A stretch of DNA of 64,000 nucleotides, from the NCBI RefSeq assembly GCF_000337555.1, contig NZ_AOIO01000003.1, positions 162,486 through 226,485 on the forward strand. Reading direction: 5' to 3'. The position numbers and the translations under genes are program-made. Shown piece by piece: positions 9,205-18,220 of this stretch (positions within the stretch are counted from its first letter, which is position 1; every line of letters begins with the position of its first letter). The notes under the pieces are model-generated. The model saw nothing but the letters and a program-made list of their open reading frames with translations, did no database searches and had not been told where the DNA came from. The stretch comes from Natrialba asiatica DSM 12278. Lineage in GTDB: Archaea; Halobacteriota; Halobacteria; Halobacteriales; Natrialbaceae.

Positions 9205-9300
9205 GGGTTCTAGATACTGGAGGGGGTACTGGAGACGGATACCGGTACAACTGTCGAAGACGGATACCAGATACAGCTATCGGATACAGCCACCGAATAC
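9205..9300. repeat. Degenerate short tandem repeat around GGATAC
   Basis: Just after the stop of the GT-C-like gene, the bases repeat variants of GGATACC/AGATACA/GGATACA/GAATACC. The clearest part is about 9265-9300, where roughly 13-base units (AGATACAGCTATC, GGATACAGCCACC, GAATACCGC...) follow one another. Lies between convergent genes. No function visible. Confidence 0.5.
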
Positions 9301-9329
9301 CGCGCCGATCGCCGACGTGAACCGCTACG

Positions 9330-10439
9330 CTACCCGTCCTCATCCGCTTCCGTTCCCCCTCCGCCACCTTCCTCGGGTTCCTCCGGAGTCGACACCTCGA
9401 TCCACCGATGAGTCGAATACTCGGCGTTCTCGAGCGATGGCGACTCTGGCACGTCTCCATCGAGATAGACGAGCCAGGCGAGACGAACGGTCTCCCCGGA
9501 CACGGTCGGCTGTACGTCGTGAGTGTGGTTCCACGTCCGACCGTGTTCGAGTTCCGTTTCGAACCGATTCAGTTCACGCTGTTCGACGACCGAGTCGTTC
9601 TCGACGGCCTGTTCGACGACGACCACGGTGTAGCCGACGGTCCGTCGTTCCCGGTTCTCGACGGTAAATACGAGTTCGCGATTCTCTCCACCATCGAACG
9701 ACGTCGGGTAGTTACCGGCGACGAGTTCGCCGTCGTTCGTCTCCGTGAGGATGGAGACTTCCGAGAACTGCTCGCCAGTTTGAGGACCCACGACGGCGTA
9801 TCCGATGCTGCTTACGGCCAAGAGGAGGACGATCGCGACGGAGATGTGGATCGCCGCGGCGGGCCGCGATTCCACGGCGGACGCCGGGTCGCGAACGGCG
9901 TTGATCCACCGGTCGACGGGGGGCTGAAAACGCTCGGCAGGGGGGAGTGCATGCCGTCGCTTCGCCCCGATAAGCGTTGCGACGAGCGTAATCGCACTGA
10001 GCGCACCGACGAGCGGTCGGGCGGCTACCGTTCCCAAACCGAAGTACAAGACCAGGCCGACCAGCGGCACGACCGACACGCTCAGCGCGAGCGAGAGGAC
10101 GCAACGTTCACCGCCGGTAAGCGAGGTTTCCAGTGGCCGCGAGAAGAGCGAGTCGTCCGGATGCGGTTCCTCACCGTTATCCCTGGACCCGAATCCGAAC
10201 CTGGATCCGGATCGCCGAGCGTCGCATCCGCGAGGAAACAACGCCGACACCAGCGCGTACCCGGGTACGAACAGCACGAACGCAAGCCCCAGCGGAACTC
10301 TGACCGGCGTCTCCTCGAGTATCGGGAGAAACACCGCAAGGGTGGTCGCAACGACGATCATACAGGTTCCGACCAGATCCGCCGGTAGTTCGCGGATCGG
10401 GCGCGGAAGGATTCGCCACAACGTACCGACTCCGCTCAT
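9330..10439 (-). CDS. DUF1616 family membrane protein
   Basis: 369 residues. Four hydrophobic segments in the first half (LVGTCMIVVATTLAVFLPIL, LGLAFVLFVPGYALVSALF, ALSVSVVPLVGLVLYFGLG and one near AIHISVAIVLLLAVSSIGYAVV) are followed by an acidic, beta-rich extracytoplasmic domain with ENRELVFTVENRERRTVGYTVVV. The LPGYxLVSALFP-like segment after the second helix is the mark of DUF1616 proteins, common in archaeal surface-glycan regions and of unknown function. The ATG at 10439 directly precedes the conserved region; a longer frame to 10589 runs into the neighbouring gene's territory. Ends in a Glu/Gly-rich tail. Confidence 0.75.
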   Translation of the reverse strand: MSGVGTLWRILPRPIRELPADLVGTCMIVVATTLAVFLPILEETPVRVPLGLAFVLFVPGYALVSALFPRGCDARRSGSRFGFGSRDNGEEPHPDDSLFSRPLETSLTGGERCVLSLALSVSVVPLVGLVLYFGLGTVAARPLVGALSAITLVATLIGAKRRHALPPAERFQPPVDRWINAVRDPASAVESRPAAAIHISVAIVLLLAVSSIGYAVVGPQTGEQFSEVSILTETNDGELVAGNYPTSFDGGENRELVFTVENRERRTVGYTVVVVEQAVENDSVVEQRELNRFETELEHGRTWNHTHDVQPTVSGETVRLAWLVYLDGDVPESPSLENAEYSTHRWIEVSTPEEPEEGGGGGTEADEDG

Positions 10440-10531
10440 TCGTATCGAGCAACAACCAGCAATGGAGAAAGTTAGCCGGTGCGAACCACTACCGAGCCCC
10501 GGTACGAACGATCGTAAGAACCGGATACCGA

Positions 10532-12673
10532 CTACGCGTCCCCGCCCGTCCGTGTGGATTCGGTAGACGGCGACGATCCCATCTCGCACAATCGTGTCGC
10601 CGACTCGAGGACGACCTCCGCCTCCTCGCGAGACACGTCCGCCACGCCGAACGTCGTCTGTTCGTAGCGTTCGATCACGGTGCGAAGGAGCGCCGAATCG
10701 TCCTCGCCATCGACGGACGCCGCGTCTCGCCCGCGTTGCCAGTTCCGGTAAAACTCCCAGTGGGTCAGCGCTGAACTCGCGGTCTCGCGGCCGGAAAGGG
10801 CGTGCCGAACGGCTGCATAACCCATCTCAACGGCCTGTTCGGGCCGTCCGTCCGCGAGACACTCGCGACCGTGTTCGAGCAGCGAACGGGCAATCTCCAC
10901 CCGCGAGCGATCGGCGACCGAGGGTGCGGCTCCGTCGTCCGACGTCGAGCGCTCTCGTGCCGCGGTATCCGCCGGGCCCGCAGGACGGAATCGCCGCCAC
11001 CAGACGACGGCACAGAGCGTAGCGAGCACCCCGATACCGATGCCGATCCGCGCCCACATCGGCAGTCGTCCCCACAGTCTCGCGACGGCCGTCGAGCCCG
11101 TCGTCGTTCTCGCGGTCGCGGACGCGACGTTCGATTCCGAGCCGTCGTATGTCGCAACGACCTCGACGTCCTCGCTTCCCGTCGGGAGCGTCGCCGTGAG
11201 CCCGAACGCTCCGTTCTCGTCCGTCGATACGGTCTCGACCGTCGTCCCGTCCACGTCGACTCGCACCGCCTCACCGGCAACGCCCTCGCCACCTCCCGTC
11301 TCCAGCGTTCCGTTGACGTCGACCATCCGTCCGTCGGCAGCCGTTCGCGTCGCCGTCACCGAAAGCTCACTGTCGGTTTCGCGAACGGTTACTTGATTCG
11401 TTACCGGTGTGGCGGCGAGGGCGCGATCCTCGTGTTCGAGGCGAACGCCGAACTCGCGCTCGCCGGCGGGAACTCCCGCCGGAACGGTAACATCGACATC
11501 GAACGATCCGTTCGTCGTTTCGGTGGTTTCGATCCGCTCGCCACCGAACGTTACCGCGAGCGACGCGTTGTCTACGGGAACGTCGTCGACGACGAGCGTT
11601 CCGGAGACGGCCGCGGTGTCGTTATAGGTGACCGCAGCCGGCGTTTCGAGATCCGTAACGCTCGGGTCCGTCTGACTGATCGAAACCGGAACGCTCGTCG
11701 TGCTGCCGAGGTAGATCGATTCGTTGGCGGGCGCGTATTCGATTTCGAGTTCCTCGGTCGTCAGCGGTTCCTCGACCGGTCGGTATTCGAACTCGAACGC
11801 GCCATCGGCGTCCGTTTCGGTCCGCACGGAGCCGTTTCCGATCTCGAGTTCGATCGGTCGGTTTCCGACGGGCTCTCCCTCGGCCGTTCGCAACCGCCCC
11901 GTACCGGTGAGCGGTTCGAGGAACGAGATTTCCTCGCGGTCGGCGTCGACCGAGAGTCCGGTTGCGACGAACTGCTCTCCCCGAATCGTCTCCTGGGACG
12001 ATCGAATGTCCTCGGTAACCGTCTCTATCGAGCGCTCTGACTCCGAGAGGTTCGCGTCGGTCGACTCCTCGAGTTCGTCGTACTGATCACGCAACTGCGT
12101 CCCCGTCTCGGTCGCAGTAGTCGCGACGCTGTCGAGTTCACGTGCGAGTTCGCGAGCGCGAGCCTCGTCACCGGCGTCTCGTGCTCGCTCGTACTCGTCT
12201 CTGAGTTCCTGATACCGTTGTGCCGCATCGGTTATCTGACTCTGGTCTTCGCGTATGGCCTCGAACAGTTCGGCGTGATCCTCGCCTTCCGTTTGGCCGG
12301 CAACGTCGAGGTACTGATCGAGGTACGCATCGTATTCGTCCCCGACGTACCGACCGGCACGGTCGTAGTTTCCGTCCTCGAGTTGGACGGCGCTCTCGTC
12401 GATGTTTTCGACCATTCGGTCCATCAGCCACGTTTCGAGTTGCGCCGGATTTCCGGACTCCCTGTACTCGTTGGGATTTTCATGGCGGACCGTGTCGTTA
12501 TCCGCACTGTCGGCTTCGTTCTGTGCAAACTGTGCCTGCGGGGTGGATCCCATCAAGCCCGTCTGTGTGTCTGCGTGAGCGGCGATCGTTGCTCCAGCAA
12601 GGCCGGTAGAACCGATTGTGAACGCGATCACGAGAAAGCCACAGAGGAGAGTGCGTGTATCGAGACGACTCAC
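10532..12673 (-). CDS. Large membrane-anchored surface protein: coiled coil, Ig-like repeats, one TM helix, DUF4129-like tail
   Basis: About 713 residues. Order: signal peptide (LLCGFLVIAFTIGSTGLAGATIAA); an acidic, helical coiled-coil-like region rich in Glu/Arg (roughly residues 80-230); three or more Ig/transthyretin-like modules with the pattern GEPVGNRPIE...TDADGAFEFEY, VDDVPVDNASL...TTNGSFDVDV and GEGVAGEAVRV...STDENGAFGL; a single TM helix (WARIGIGIGVLATLCAVVWWRRF, about residue 560); and a cytosolic tail resembling DUF4129 (AVRHALSGRETASSALTHWEFYR). Initiates with GTG; 12673 is preferred over GTG 12685 because the TATA-like AGCTTTTAGG (about 12698-12707) is then about 29 bases upstream. 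Probably linked to cell-envelope assembly; no enzyme motif seen. Confidence 0.7.
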   Translation of the reverse strand: MSRLDTRTLLCGFLVIAFTIGSTGLAGATIAAHADTQTGLMGSTPQAQFAQNEADSADNDTVRHENPNEYRESGNPAQLETWLMDRMVENIDESAVQLEDGNYDRAGRYVGDEYDAYLDQYLDVAGQTEGEDHAELFEAIREDQSQITDAAQRYQELRDEYERARDAGDEARARELARELDSVATTATETGTQLRDQYDELEESTDANLSESERSIETVTEDIRSSQETIRGEQFVATGLSVDADREEISFLEPLTGTGRLRTAEGEPVGNRPIELEIGNGSVRTETDADGAFEFEYRPVEEPLTTEELEIEYAPANESIYLGSTTSVPVSISQTDPSVTDLETPAAVTYNDTAAVSGTLVVDDVPVDNASLAVTFGGERIETTETTNGSFDVDVTVPAGVPAGEREFGVRLEHEDRALAATPVTNQVTVRETDSELSVTATRTAADGRMVDVNGTLETGGGEGVAGEAVRVDVDGTTVETVSTDENGAFGLTATLPTGSEDVEVVATYDGSESNVASATARTTTGSTAVARLWGRLPMWARIGIGIGVLATLCAVVWWRRFRPAGPADTAARERSTSDDGAAPSVADRSRVEIARSLLEHGRECLADGRPEQAVEMGYAAVRHALSGRETASSALTHWEFYRNWQRGRDAASVDGEDDSALLRTVIERYEQTTFGVADVSREEAEVVLESATRLCEMGSSPSTESTRTGGDA

Positions 12674-12863
12674 GCCCGTGCCCACTACGCTGATACCTAA
12701 AAGCTATTGTTTTCGTTTTCGATAGTGATTATCAGTGGGACGACGAAACAATCTCGTACAACGACAGGTGTGGATACTATGGTCTGAATACCGGCGGAGG
12801 ATCGAGTCGGAAGTAAGCCATGCGCGTTATTTTCATGTTGTGGAACAGTAGATAAAATATGAC

Positions 12864-13634
12864 TCAGACTGCTTCAACGCGTTCGAAGAGATACGTTCCG
12901 ATGGCGACCATCAGCACCGACGAAACGACGAGTGCACCGAAATCGAGGAAAAGCGGATACGCTGCGGAGCCGACTAACACCGCTCGCAATCCGTCAACAC
13001 CGTACGTCAGCGGATTCATGAACGCGAGTATCTGAACCGGGTCCGGAAGGCTCTCGACCGGGTAGAGCGCGCCCGAAAGGAAGAAGAGTGGAAAGATGAC
13101 GAACTGGATGATCAGTCCGAATCCCTCACTATCGCTAAACTGCGAGGCGAGTGCTACCCCAAATCCGACGAACGTAACCGCGATGAGCACGAGAAAAACC
13201 GCCGCGAGCGGTAACAAGAGTAGACTGTCGAATCGAAATCCGAGCGGAACTGACAGGACGAGAATAAGCAACGCCTGCACGAGAGCCGTCGTGGATCCAC
13301 CGGCGATCCGTCCGAGAACGATGGACGTGCGACTCACAGGGGCGACCAGAATCTCCTTCAGGAAGCCGACGTCCTGATCGGAGAGGATCGAAAGCCCGGC
13401 AAACGACGAGCCAAACAGCATCGTAAACCCCACCATTCCGGGGACGAGATACTGGAGATAGTCGACATCCGCCGGCAACCCGGGAATAGCGGCATCGCTA
13501 AAGCCAAATCCCAAGAATACGAGGAACAAAAGCGGCATCGAGATGGACCCGATGATTCGAGAGGGCGTCCGTACGAACCGCGTGACATCGCGCCGCCAGA
13601 GCGCATAAATGCTTCGCGGGTCGATGAAGTTCAT
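12864..13634 (-). CDS. ABC-2 type transporter permease (DrrB-like)
   Basis: 256 residues with six hydrophobic segments, beginning with a short cytosolic stretch (YALWRRDVTRFVRTPSRIIG) typical of ABC-2 exporters and containing the conserved C-terminal pattern FVIFPLFFLSGALYPVESLP...FMNPLTYGVDGLR. It forms the membrane channel of an export ABC transporter with the ATPase encoded immediately upstream; the genes overlap by four bases (ATGA), which implies translational coupling. Substrate unknown; DrrAB-type systems in haloarchaea are often generic drug, lipid or polysaccharide exporters. Confidence 0.9.
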   Translation of the reverse strand: MNFIDPRSIYALWRRDVTRFVRTPSRIIGSISMPLLFLVFLGFGFSDAAIPGLPADVDYLQYLVPGMVGFTMLFGSSFAGLSILSDQDVGFLKEILVAPVSRTSIVLGRIAGGSTTALVQALLILVLSVPLGFRFDSLLLLPLAAVFLVLIAVTFVGFGVALASQFSDSEGFGLIIQFVIFPLFFLSGALYPVESLPDPVQILAFMNPLTYGVDGLRAVLVGSAAYPLFLDFGALVVSSVLMVAIGTYLFERVEAV

Positions 13635-14674
13635 TCGTCATCCTCCACGGATGTCGTCGATGCGCGTTGATCGGCCGTCTTCGACGATCGAGTACCCTCA
13701 AGAGCGCTATCGTTCGCATCGCTGGGCGTGTTCGACTCGCGTTCCGCAATCGTTGCGCCGGTCAGCGAAAGAAAGACGGTTTCGAGATTCGGTTTGTGAA
13801 TATCGACGGACGCGATTGCAACGCCAGTCTCATCGGCTAGTCGAACGAGATCGGCGATACGAGTCTCTCCGTGCTCTACCGTGATCCGTACCTGGGCTGG
13901 ACTGGTGGCGTACTCCATGACCCACGGACAGGCATCCAATCGACTGCAGAACGATGACAGTGGCCCGTCGACCTCCAAGATCACGACATCACCACCGAGC
14001 GAGTCCTTGAGGGCGGAGGGCGTATCGATGGCCGCGATTTCACCGTCATCGACGACGGCGACGCGGTCACAGAGCTGTTCCGCTTCCTCGATATAGTGGG
14101 TCGTCAGAACGATGGAAACCCCGGCCTCGTCGTTCATTCGCTGGATGTACTCCCACGTGTCTCTCCGCGTCCGTGCGTCAAGCCCGACCGTCGGCTCGTC
14201 GAGGAAGAGTACCGACGGTTCGTGCAACAGTCCACGGCCGATTTCGAGGCGGCGTTTCATCCCACCGGAGTAAGACCCGACGGGATCGTCGCGTTCCGCC
14301 TCCAGGCCGACGAGTTCGAACACCTCGTCGATGCGCTCTTCGCGGTCGGCTTTATGCTGTCCGTACAGTTGCGCGTGGAACGTCAGGTTCTCCTCACCGG
14401 TCAACTCCTCGTCCAGCGCCGGTTCCTGAAAGACGATCCCGAGGCTGTTGCGAACGGCCGCGGTTTCTTCGATGATATCGTGGCCGTTGACGGTTGCGGT
14501 CCCCGATGACGGACGAAGGAGGGTGACGAGCATGTTGATGAGCGTCGACTTCCCTGCGCCGTTTGGACCGAGCAACCCGAACAGTTCACCGTCATCGACG
14601 CGAAAGGAGAGGTCGTCGACTGCAGTCGTCTCCCCGAACGTCTTGGACAAGCGCTCAACCTGTATCGCAACCAT
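13631..14674 (-). CDS. ABC transporter ATP-binding protein (DrrA-like)
   Basis: 347 residues. Walker A GLLGPNGAGKST near residue 33, Q-loop VFQEPALDEELTGEENL, signature YSGGMKRRLEIG, Walker B VLFLDEPTVGLD and switch histidine TTHYIEEAEQL are all intact. The C-terminal ~120 residues form the extra domain seen in DrrA-type ATPases, ending in an acidic, Ser/Thr-rich tail. It powers the permease encoded just downstream (four-base overlap). A/T-rich promoter elements lie upstream (GCTAATTAGG and ACTTATGTATTG on the minus strand, about 14690-14720). Confidence 0.93.
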   Translation of the reverse strand: MVAIQVERLSKTFGETTAVDDLSFRVDDGELFGLLGPNGAGKSTLINMLVTLLRPSSGTATVNGHDIIEETAAVRNSLGIVFQEPALDEELTGEENLTFHAQLYGQHKADREERIDEVFELVGLEAERDDPVGSYSGGMKRRLEIGRGLLHEPSVLFLDEPTVGLDARTRRDTWEYIQRMNDEAGVSIVLTTHYIEEAEQLCDRVAVVDDGEIAAIDTPSALKDSLGGDVVILEVDGPLSSFCSRLDACPWVMEYATSPAQVRITVEHGETRIADLVRLADETGVAIASVDIHKPNLETVFLSLTGATIAERESNTPSDANDSALEGTRSSKTADQRASTTSVEDDE

Positions 14675-14989
14675 GATAGTATGTTGGTACTCCTAATTAG
14701 CTGTTCAATACATAAGTAGTCATTGGAGAGTTTATAGGAAAGTTGGCGACGTGGTGTGCAAAGAGAGATGAGAGACGCTACAGGGGTGCAAGCCAAGTGC
14801 CTCGAGGGTAAACTCCGTGGCATTCGCCTTATTTTCCCGTGAATAATGGTGGAAAGGGCATCCTCCCAGTACACGGCGACAGGGGCGGATAGCGCGAAAC
14901 CGAGTTCCGACGCGTTCGTCCGGAGTGAAAAGTGAAAGACTCGTTAGTGATTCGATCGTTTACCACGATTCAAACACATCACAGCGGGA
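14675..14989. other. Intergenic region, no gene seen
   Basis: About 315 bases between the ABC ATPase start and the end of folP. The left end holds the ABC operon promoter. Reading both strands gives no acidic, haloarchaeal-looking coding stretch and no RNA gene. Confidence 0.5.
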
Positions 14990-15832
14990 TCAGCGAGCGC
15001 CGGGTCGACGGTCCCACAGCGCTTCCGCCGTACGGAGGGCGGACACCGTTTCCGCGACATCGTGAACGCGAACGATATCCGCGCCGCGTTCCGCGGCGAC
15101 GAGGTGAGCAGCGAGACTCGGCGCAATCCGTTCCTGTGGCGGCTGCTCGACGATTTCGTTCGTGAACGACTTGCGTGACGCGCCAACGAGAACCGGATAG
15201 CCGAGCGCGCTGAACTCGTCGGTTCGAGCGATGAGTTCGAGATCGTCGCCCGGGCCCGTCGCGAATCCGACCCCGGGATCGAGAACCAGCTGATCGTCGG
15301 CAACACCCGCGCTTCGAGCTCGTTCGACGCGTTCCTCCAGACGCTCGCAAACCGCAGCAACGATATCGTCGGCGGCTGGGGTGAACTCGGGCTCGACGGG
15401 GATATTGACCGCATCCATGAGAACGACCGTACAATCTCGGGACGCGACGAGCGATCGCATCTCGGGATCGTCGAGTCCGTTCTGGTCGTTGATGATGTCG
15501 GCACCGGCGTCGAGGGCCGCCTCGGCGACCGCCGGTTTGTACGTATCGACGGAGATCGTCGCCTCGATATCGGGATCGTCGACAATCCGCTCGACGACGG
15601 GAGCGACGCGCGAGAGTTCCTCGTCAATCGAAACGGGATCGGCACCAGGACGAGTGCTTTCGCCACCGATGTCGATGATAGCCGCTCCCGCTTCGTCGAT
15701 TTCTCGGGCGCGTGCGATCGCGTCCGAAACCGCAGTGTAGCTGCCTCCATCGGAGAACGAATCCGGCGTTACGTTCAGAATACCCATCACCTGCGTTTTG
15801 GGCGTCCGACCCACTGCCTGCGTCGAAGTCAT
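14990..15832 (-). CDS. folP: Dihydropteroate synthase
   Basis: 280 residues; condenses para-aminobenzoate with the pterin pyrophosphate in folate synthesis. TIM-barrel signatures: GILNVTPDSFSDGG at about 17-30, IDIGGESTRPGA, ISVDTYK, DIINDQNG, LVLDPGVGFA, GASRKSF and RVHDV near the C terminus. The usual MHMQGxP-type loop after strand 5 reads VVLMDAVNIPVEP, so the common histidine is replaced by Asp; the rest of the active site is intact. Stands alone between the ABC operon and the polysaccharide-lyase gene, with no other folate gene next to it. Confidence 0.93.
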   Translation of the reverse strand: MTSTQAVGRTPKTQVMGILNVTPDSFSDGGSYTAVSDAIARAREIDEAGAAIIDIGGESTRPGADPVSIDEELSRVAPVVERIVDDPDIEATISVDTYKPAVAEAALDAGADIINDQNGLDDPEMRSLVASRDCTVVLMDAVNIPVEPEFTPAADDIVAAVCERLEERVERARSAGVADDQLVLDPGVGFATGPGDDLELIARTDEFSALGYPVLVGASRKSFTNEIVEQPPQERIAPSLAAHLVAAERGADIVRVHDVAETVSALRTAEALWDRRPGAR

Positions 15833-16312
15833 GTCGATACTGTCCCTCGATGATTGACGAGGATAAGTGCGATGGATTCGCTCGCATCCGTCAAGGTAAC
15901 GACCATATTGTCAGCTCTGTATTCATATCATTGGTAGTATTATTATTGGGAAACGCGTTCAACCGACGGATCACTCGTGGCATTCCCCTCCTTCTCCAGT
16001 ACGAGTTCAGTTGTCGGGGACCGCTTGCGCCGTGTGTCGGTCGTCGCTTCGCTGCGACGATCCGTCCCGTCACAGGCGATCGCTTCGAGAGCAGCGGCGT
16101 GAACTCGTCTCTATCTCGGCGTAGATACCGGTTGTCGAAAACGGTCTCGGTTCGGGATGACGAGTGACTTCGGTGTTCACAGTATACGAGAGGCGAAACG
16201 AATGGCCATATTCTCACCGGTGTGTCTTCTATACAAAATATATAAATAACGTAAATATATCACTTTCAATGGAACGGAAACTATGAAGTTCGAGATTGTA
16301 TTGCGATAATCC
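15833..16312. other. Divergent intergenic region; AT-rich promoter of the lyase gene
   Basis: 480 bases between divergent folP and the beta-helix lyase. The right third is strongly A/T-rich (TATACAAAATATATAAATAACGTAAATATATC, about 16229-16260, in pieces of shorter motifs) and likely holds the lyase promoter, leaving a leader of roughly 30-50 bases. The left part looks GC-rich and non-coding. No gene recognised. Confidence 0.5.
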
Positions 16313-18061
16313 ATGGCATCGGAAGACCGCCATCCCGAGAAGTCAGCCCGAAGTACCGTCTCGCGGCGTGGATACCTCCGCCTGGGTGCCGTTGCGACCG
16401 TTGGTGTCGGGACGCTCACAGCGGTAGACGAGTATACCCGGTCCGCTGGCGCGGTTTCGACGGCCGATCCATCACCAGCCGACTCGGAAATCGGCGGTGG
16501 GGCGGAGTACTCCACCGATGTTACCGAAAACGATGCGACGACGACGGTCAACACCGACTCCGGACTGAAAACCGCGTTGCAGAACGCGAGTTCAGGCGAT
16601 GTGGTCTGGGTCGACAGCGGTGCGACCATCGATATGACCGGAGAATCGAACATCGAGATTCCCTCGGGCGTGACCCTGGCGAGCGGGCGCGGAATCGACG
16701 GCTCACAGGGTGCGCTCTTGCACGTCGATAGCGGCATGAACGGCGAATCGCTGTTCCGGAGTTCCTACGAGACCGGCGTTCGCGTCACGGGGATACAACT
16801 TCGCGGCCCGTTCCCCGGGGGGTACTTCGATCCGCCGGAAGATTCGGACGAACCGGGGTACACCGAGAAAGAGTCGGCCGGAATCTTCGTGTACAACACC
16901 GAATCGAGCAGGACCGTCGAGATCGACAACTGCCACCTCTGGGGGTGGACGAGCGGTGCGGTTCGTCTCGGGGCAAACGCAAACGGCGGCACGAGTTGCC
17001 CGACCGGGACGCACGTCCACCACTGTTCGATTCACACGAACGCGATGGAACACCTCGGGTACGGTGTGGATCTGCTGAACGGCGACGAACACCTGATCGA
17101 GTACTGTTACTTCGACCTCAATCGCCACTGTATCGACGGCTTTGGGAACCCGGAAAACGGCTACGAGGCGCGATACAACATCGTCGATGATCGGACGGTG
17201 AGTCACGCCTTCGACATGCACAACTGGGCGAAGAATCGCGGCGACCGCGATGTGGCGGGGAGCACGATTCACATTCACCACAACACGTTCCGGTACGCGA
17301 ACGAAGTGGAGGGCGAGCCGGACGAGTATCGCGATGGCGGCCCGCAGGAGTACATCAAGATACGAGAAGCGCCCGACGATCGGTGCGATATCGACAACAA
17401 CTGGTTCCAACGCAAGGAGAAACCGCCGGCCGGAACCACCGGCGGCGATCAGTACGCGTACACCCAGACGGGCGTCTCCTCGTGGACGAACACGTACGAA
17501 TCGAACAACGCGTTCGGTCCCGAGGAACCGGCCGCGGACATCGGCGCGCCGCGTACCGGGGACGGCGGTGGAGGTGGGACTCCGAACTTCGAGTACAACG
17601 GCGACGTGACCGCGATCAACGCGTCAGTTGACTCGCACAACAAACAGTCCGGGCTGCAACTCAGCGTCACGAACAACTTCGACTCGAAACTGAACATCAC
17701 CGACGTGACGATCGAGCCGGCGAACGCAGCCATCGATGAACTCTCGGATCACTCGATGGAAGAGGGAACGTGGCAAAGCGAACTGTACGTCGACGCCGAC
17801 ATCCAGGACAGCGCCGCCGATATCAACAACGGCCTCTCGCTGCCTGGATCGATCGACCTGCGAAACGACGGTCACGACGACAGCGACCGCCGGTGGGCCG
17901 TGTTCTCGCCGGGATCGACGGGCGAACTGTTTCTCTACCAGTTCGAAGACGACGGTTCCGCCGTAGACATGGTCGGTGAAACCGTCGCGTTGACGATCGA
18001 CTACTACCTGGACGACGGGAACTCCACAACCGGTTCGAAGACGCTTTCGCTCTCCCTCTGA
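16313..18061 (+). CDS. Exported pectate-lyase-like right-handed beta-helix protein
   Basis: 582 residues. A Tat signal is visible at residues 18-40 (SRRGYLRLGAVATVGVGTLTA). Residues ~70-400 show the periodic short beta-strand pattern of parallel beta-helix polysaccharide lyases: GVTLASGRGIDGSQGALLHV, VRVTGIQLRGP, VEIDNCHLWGWTSGAVRLG, THVHHCSIHTNAMEHLGYGVDLLNG, IEYCYFDLNRHCIDGFG, IHIHHNTFRY. A Gly-rich linker (GDGGGGG, near 418) leads to a second beta-sandwich-like domain of ~150 residues. Likely cleaves pectin or a related uronate polymer outside the cell, which suits the TRAP and uronate genes downstream. The exact lyase family and whether catalytic residues are intact cannot be settled here. 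Confidence 0.72.
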   Translation: MASEDRHPEKSARSTVSRRGYLRLGAVATVGVGTLTAVDEYTRSAGAVSTADPSPADSEIGGGAEYSTDVTENDATTTVNTDSGLKTALQNASSGDVVWVDSGATIDMTGESNIEIPSGVTLASGRGIDGSQGALLHVDSGMNGESLFRSSYETGVRVTGIQLRGPFPGGYFDPPEDSDEPGYTEKESAGIFVYNTESSRTVEIDNCHLWGWTSGAVRLGANANGGTSCPTGTHVHHCSIHTNAMEHLGYGVDLLNGDEHLIEYCYFDLNRHCIDGFGNPENGYEARYNIVDDRTVSHAFDMHNWAKNRGDRDVAGSTIHIHHNTFRYANEVEGEPDEYRDGGPQEYIKIREAPDDRCDIDNNWFQRKEKPPAGTTGGDQYAYTQTGVSSWTNTYESNNAFGPEEPAADIGAPRTGDGGGGGTPNFEYNGDVTAINASVDSHNKQSGLQLSVTNNFDSKLNITDVTIEPANAAIDELSDHSMEEGTWQSELYVDADIQDSAADINNGLSLPGSIDLRNDGHDDSDRRWAVFSPGSTGELFLYQFEDDGSAVDMVGETVALTIDYYLDDGNSTTGSKTLSLSL

Positions 18062-18191
18062 GCCGGGCCACAACGGCTCCTGCGTTTCCACCCGATTCAC
18101 GGGAGGAGGTCCCGGTAGTTTCCTCGGCCCGGCGATGACTCATACGGCAACTGGCAGTCAGTTCCGGCACACCCGCACCCCGCCCTGGATT

Positions 18192-18209
18192 GTGCCGGGA
18201 AATCGGCAC
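18192..18209. terminator. Hairpin between convergent genes
   Basis: GTGCCG-GGAAAT-CGGCAC forms a six-base-pair stem with a six-base loop between the convergent lyase and sugar-isomerase genes, where a bidirectional terminator is expected. There is no long T tract, so the role is inferred from position. Confidence 0.35.
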
Positions 18210-18220
18210 GGCAGACCGTA

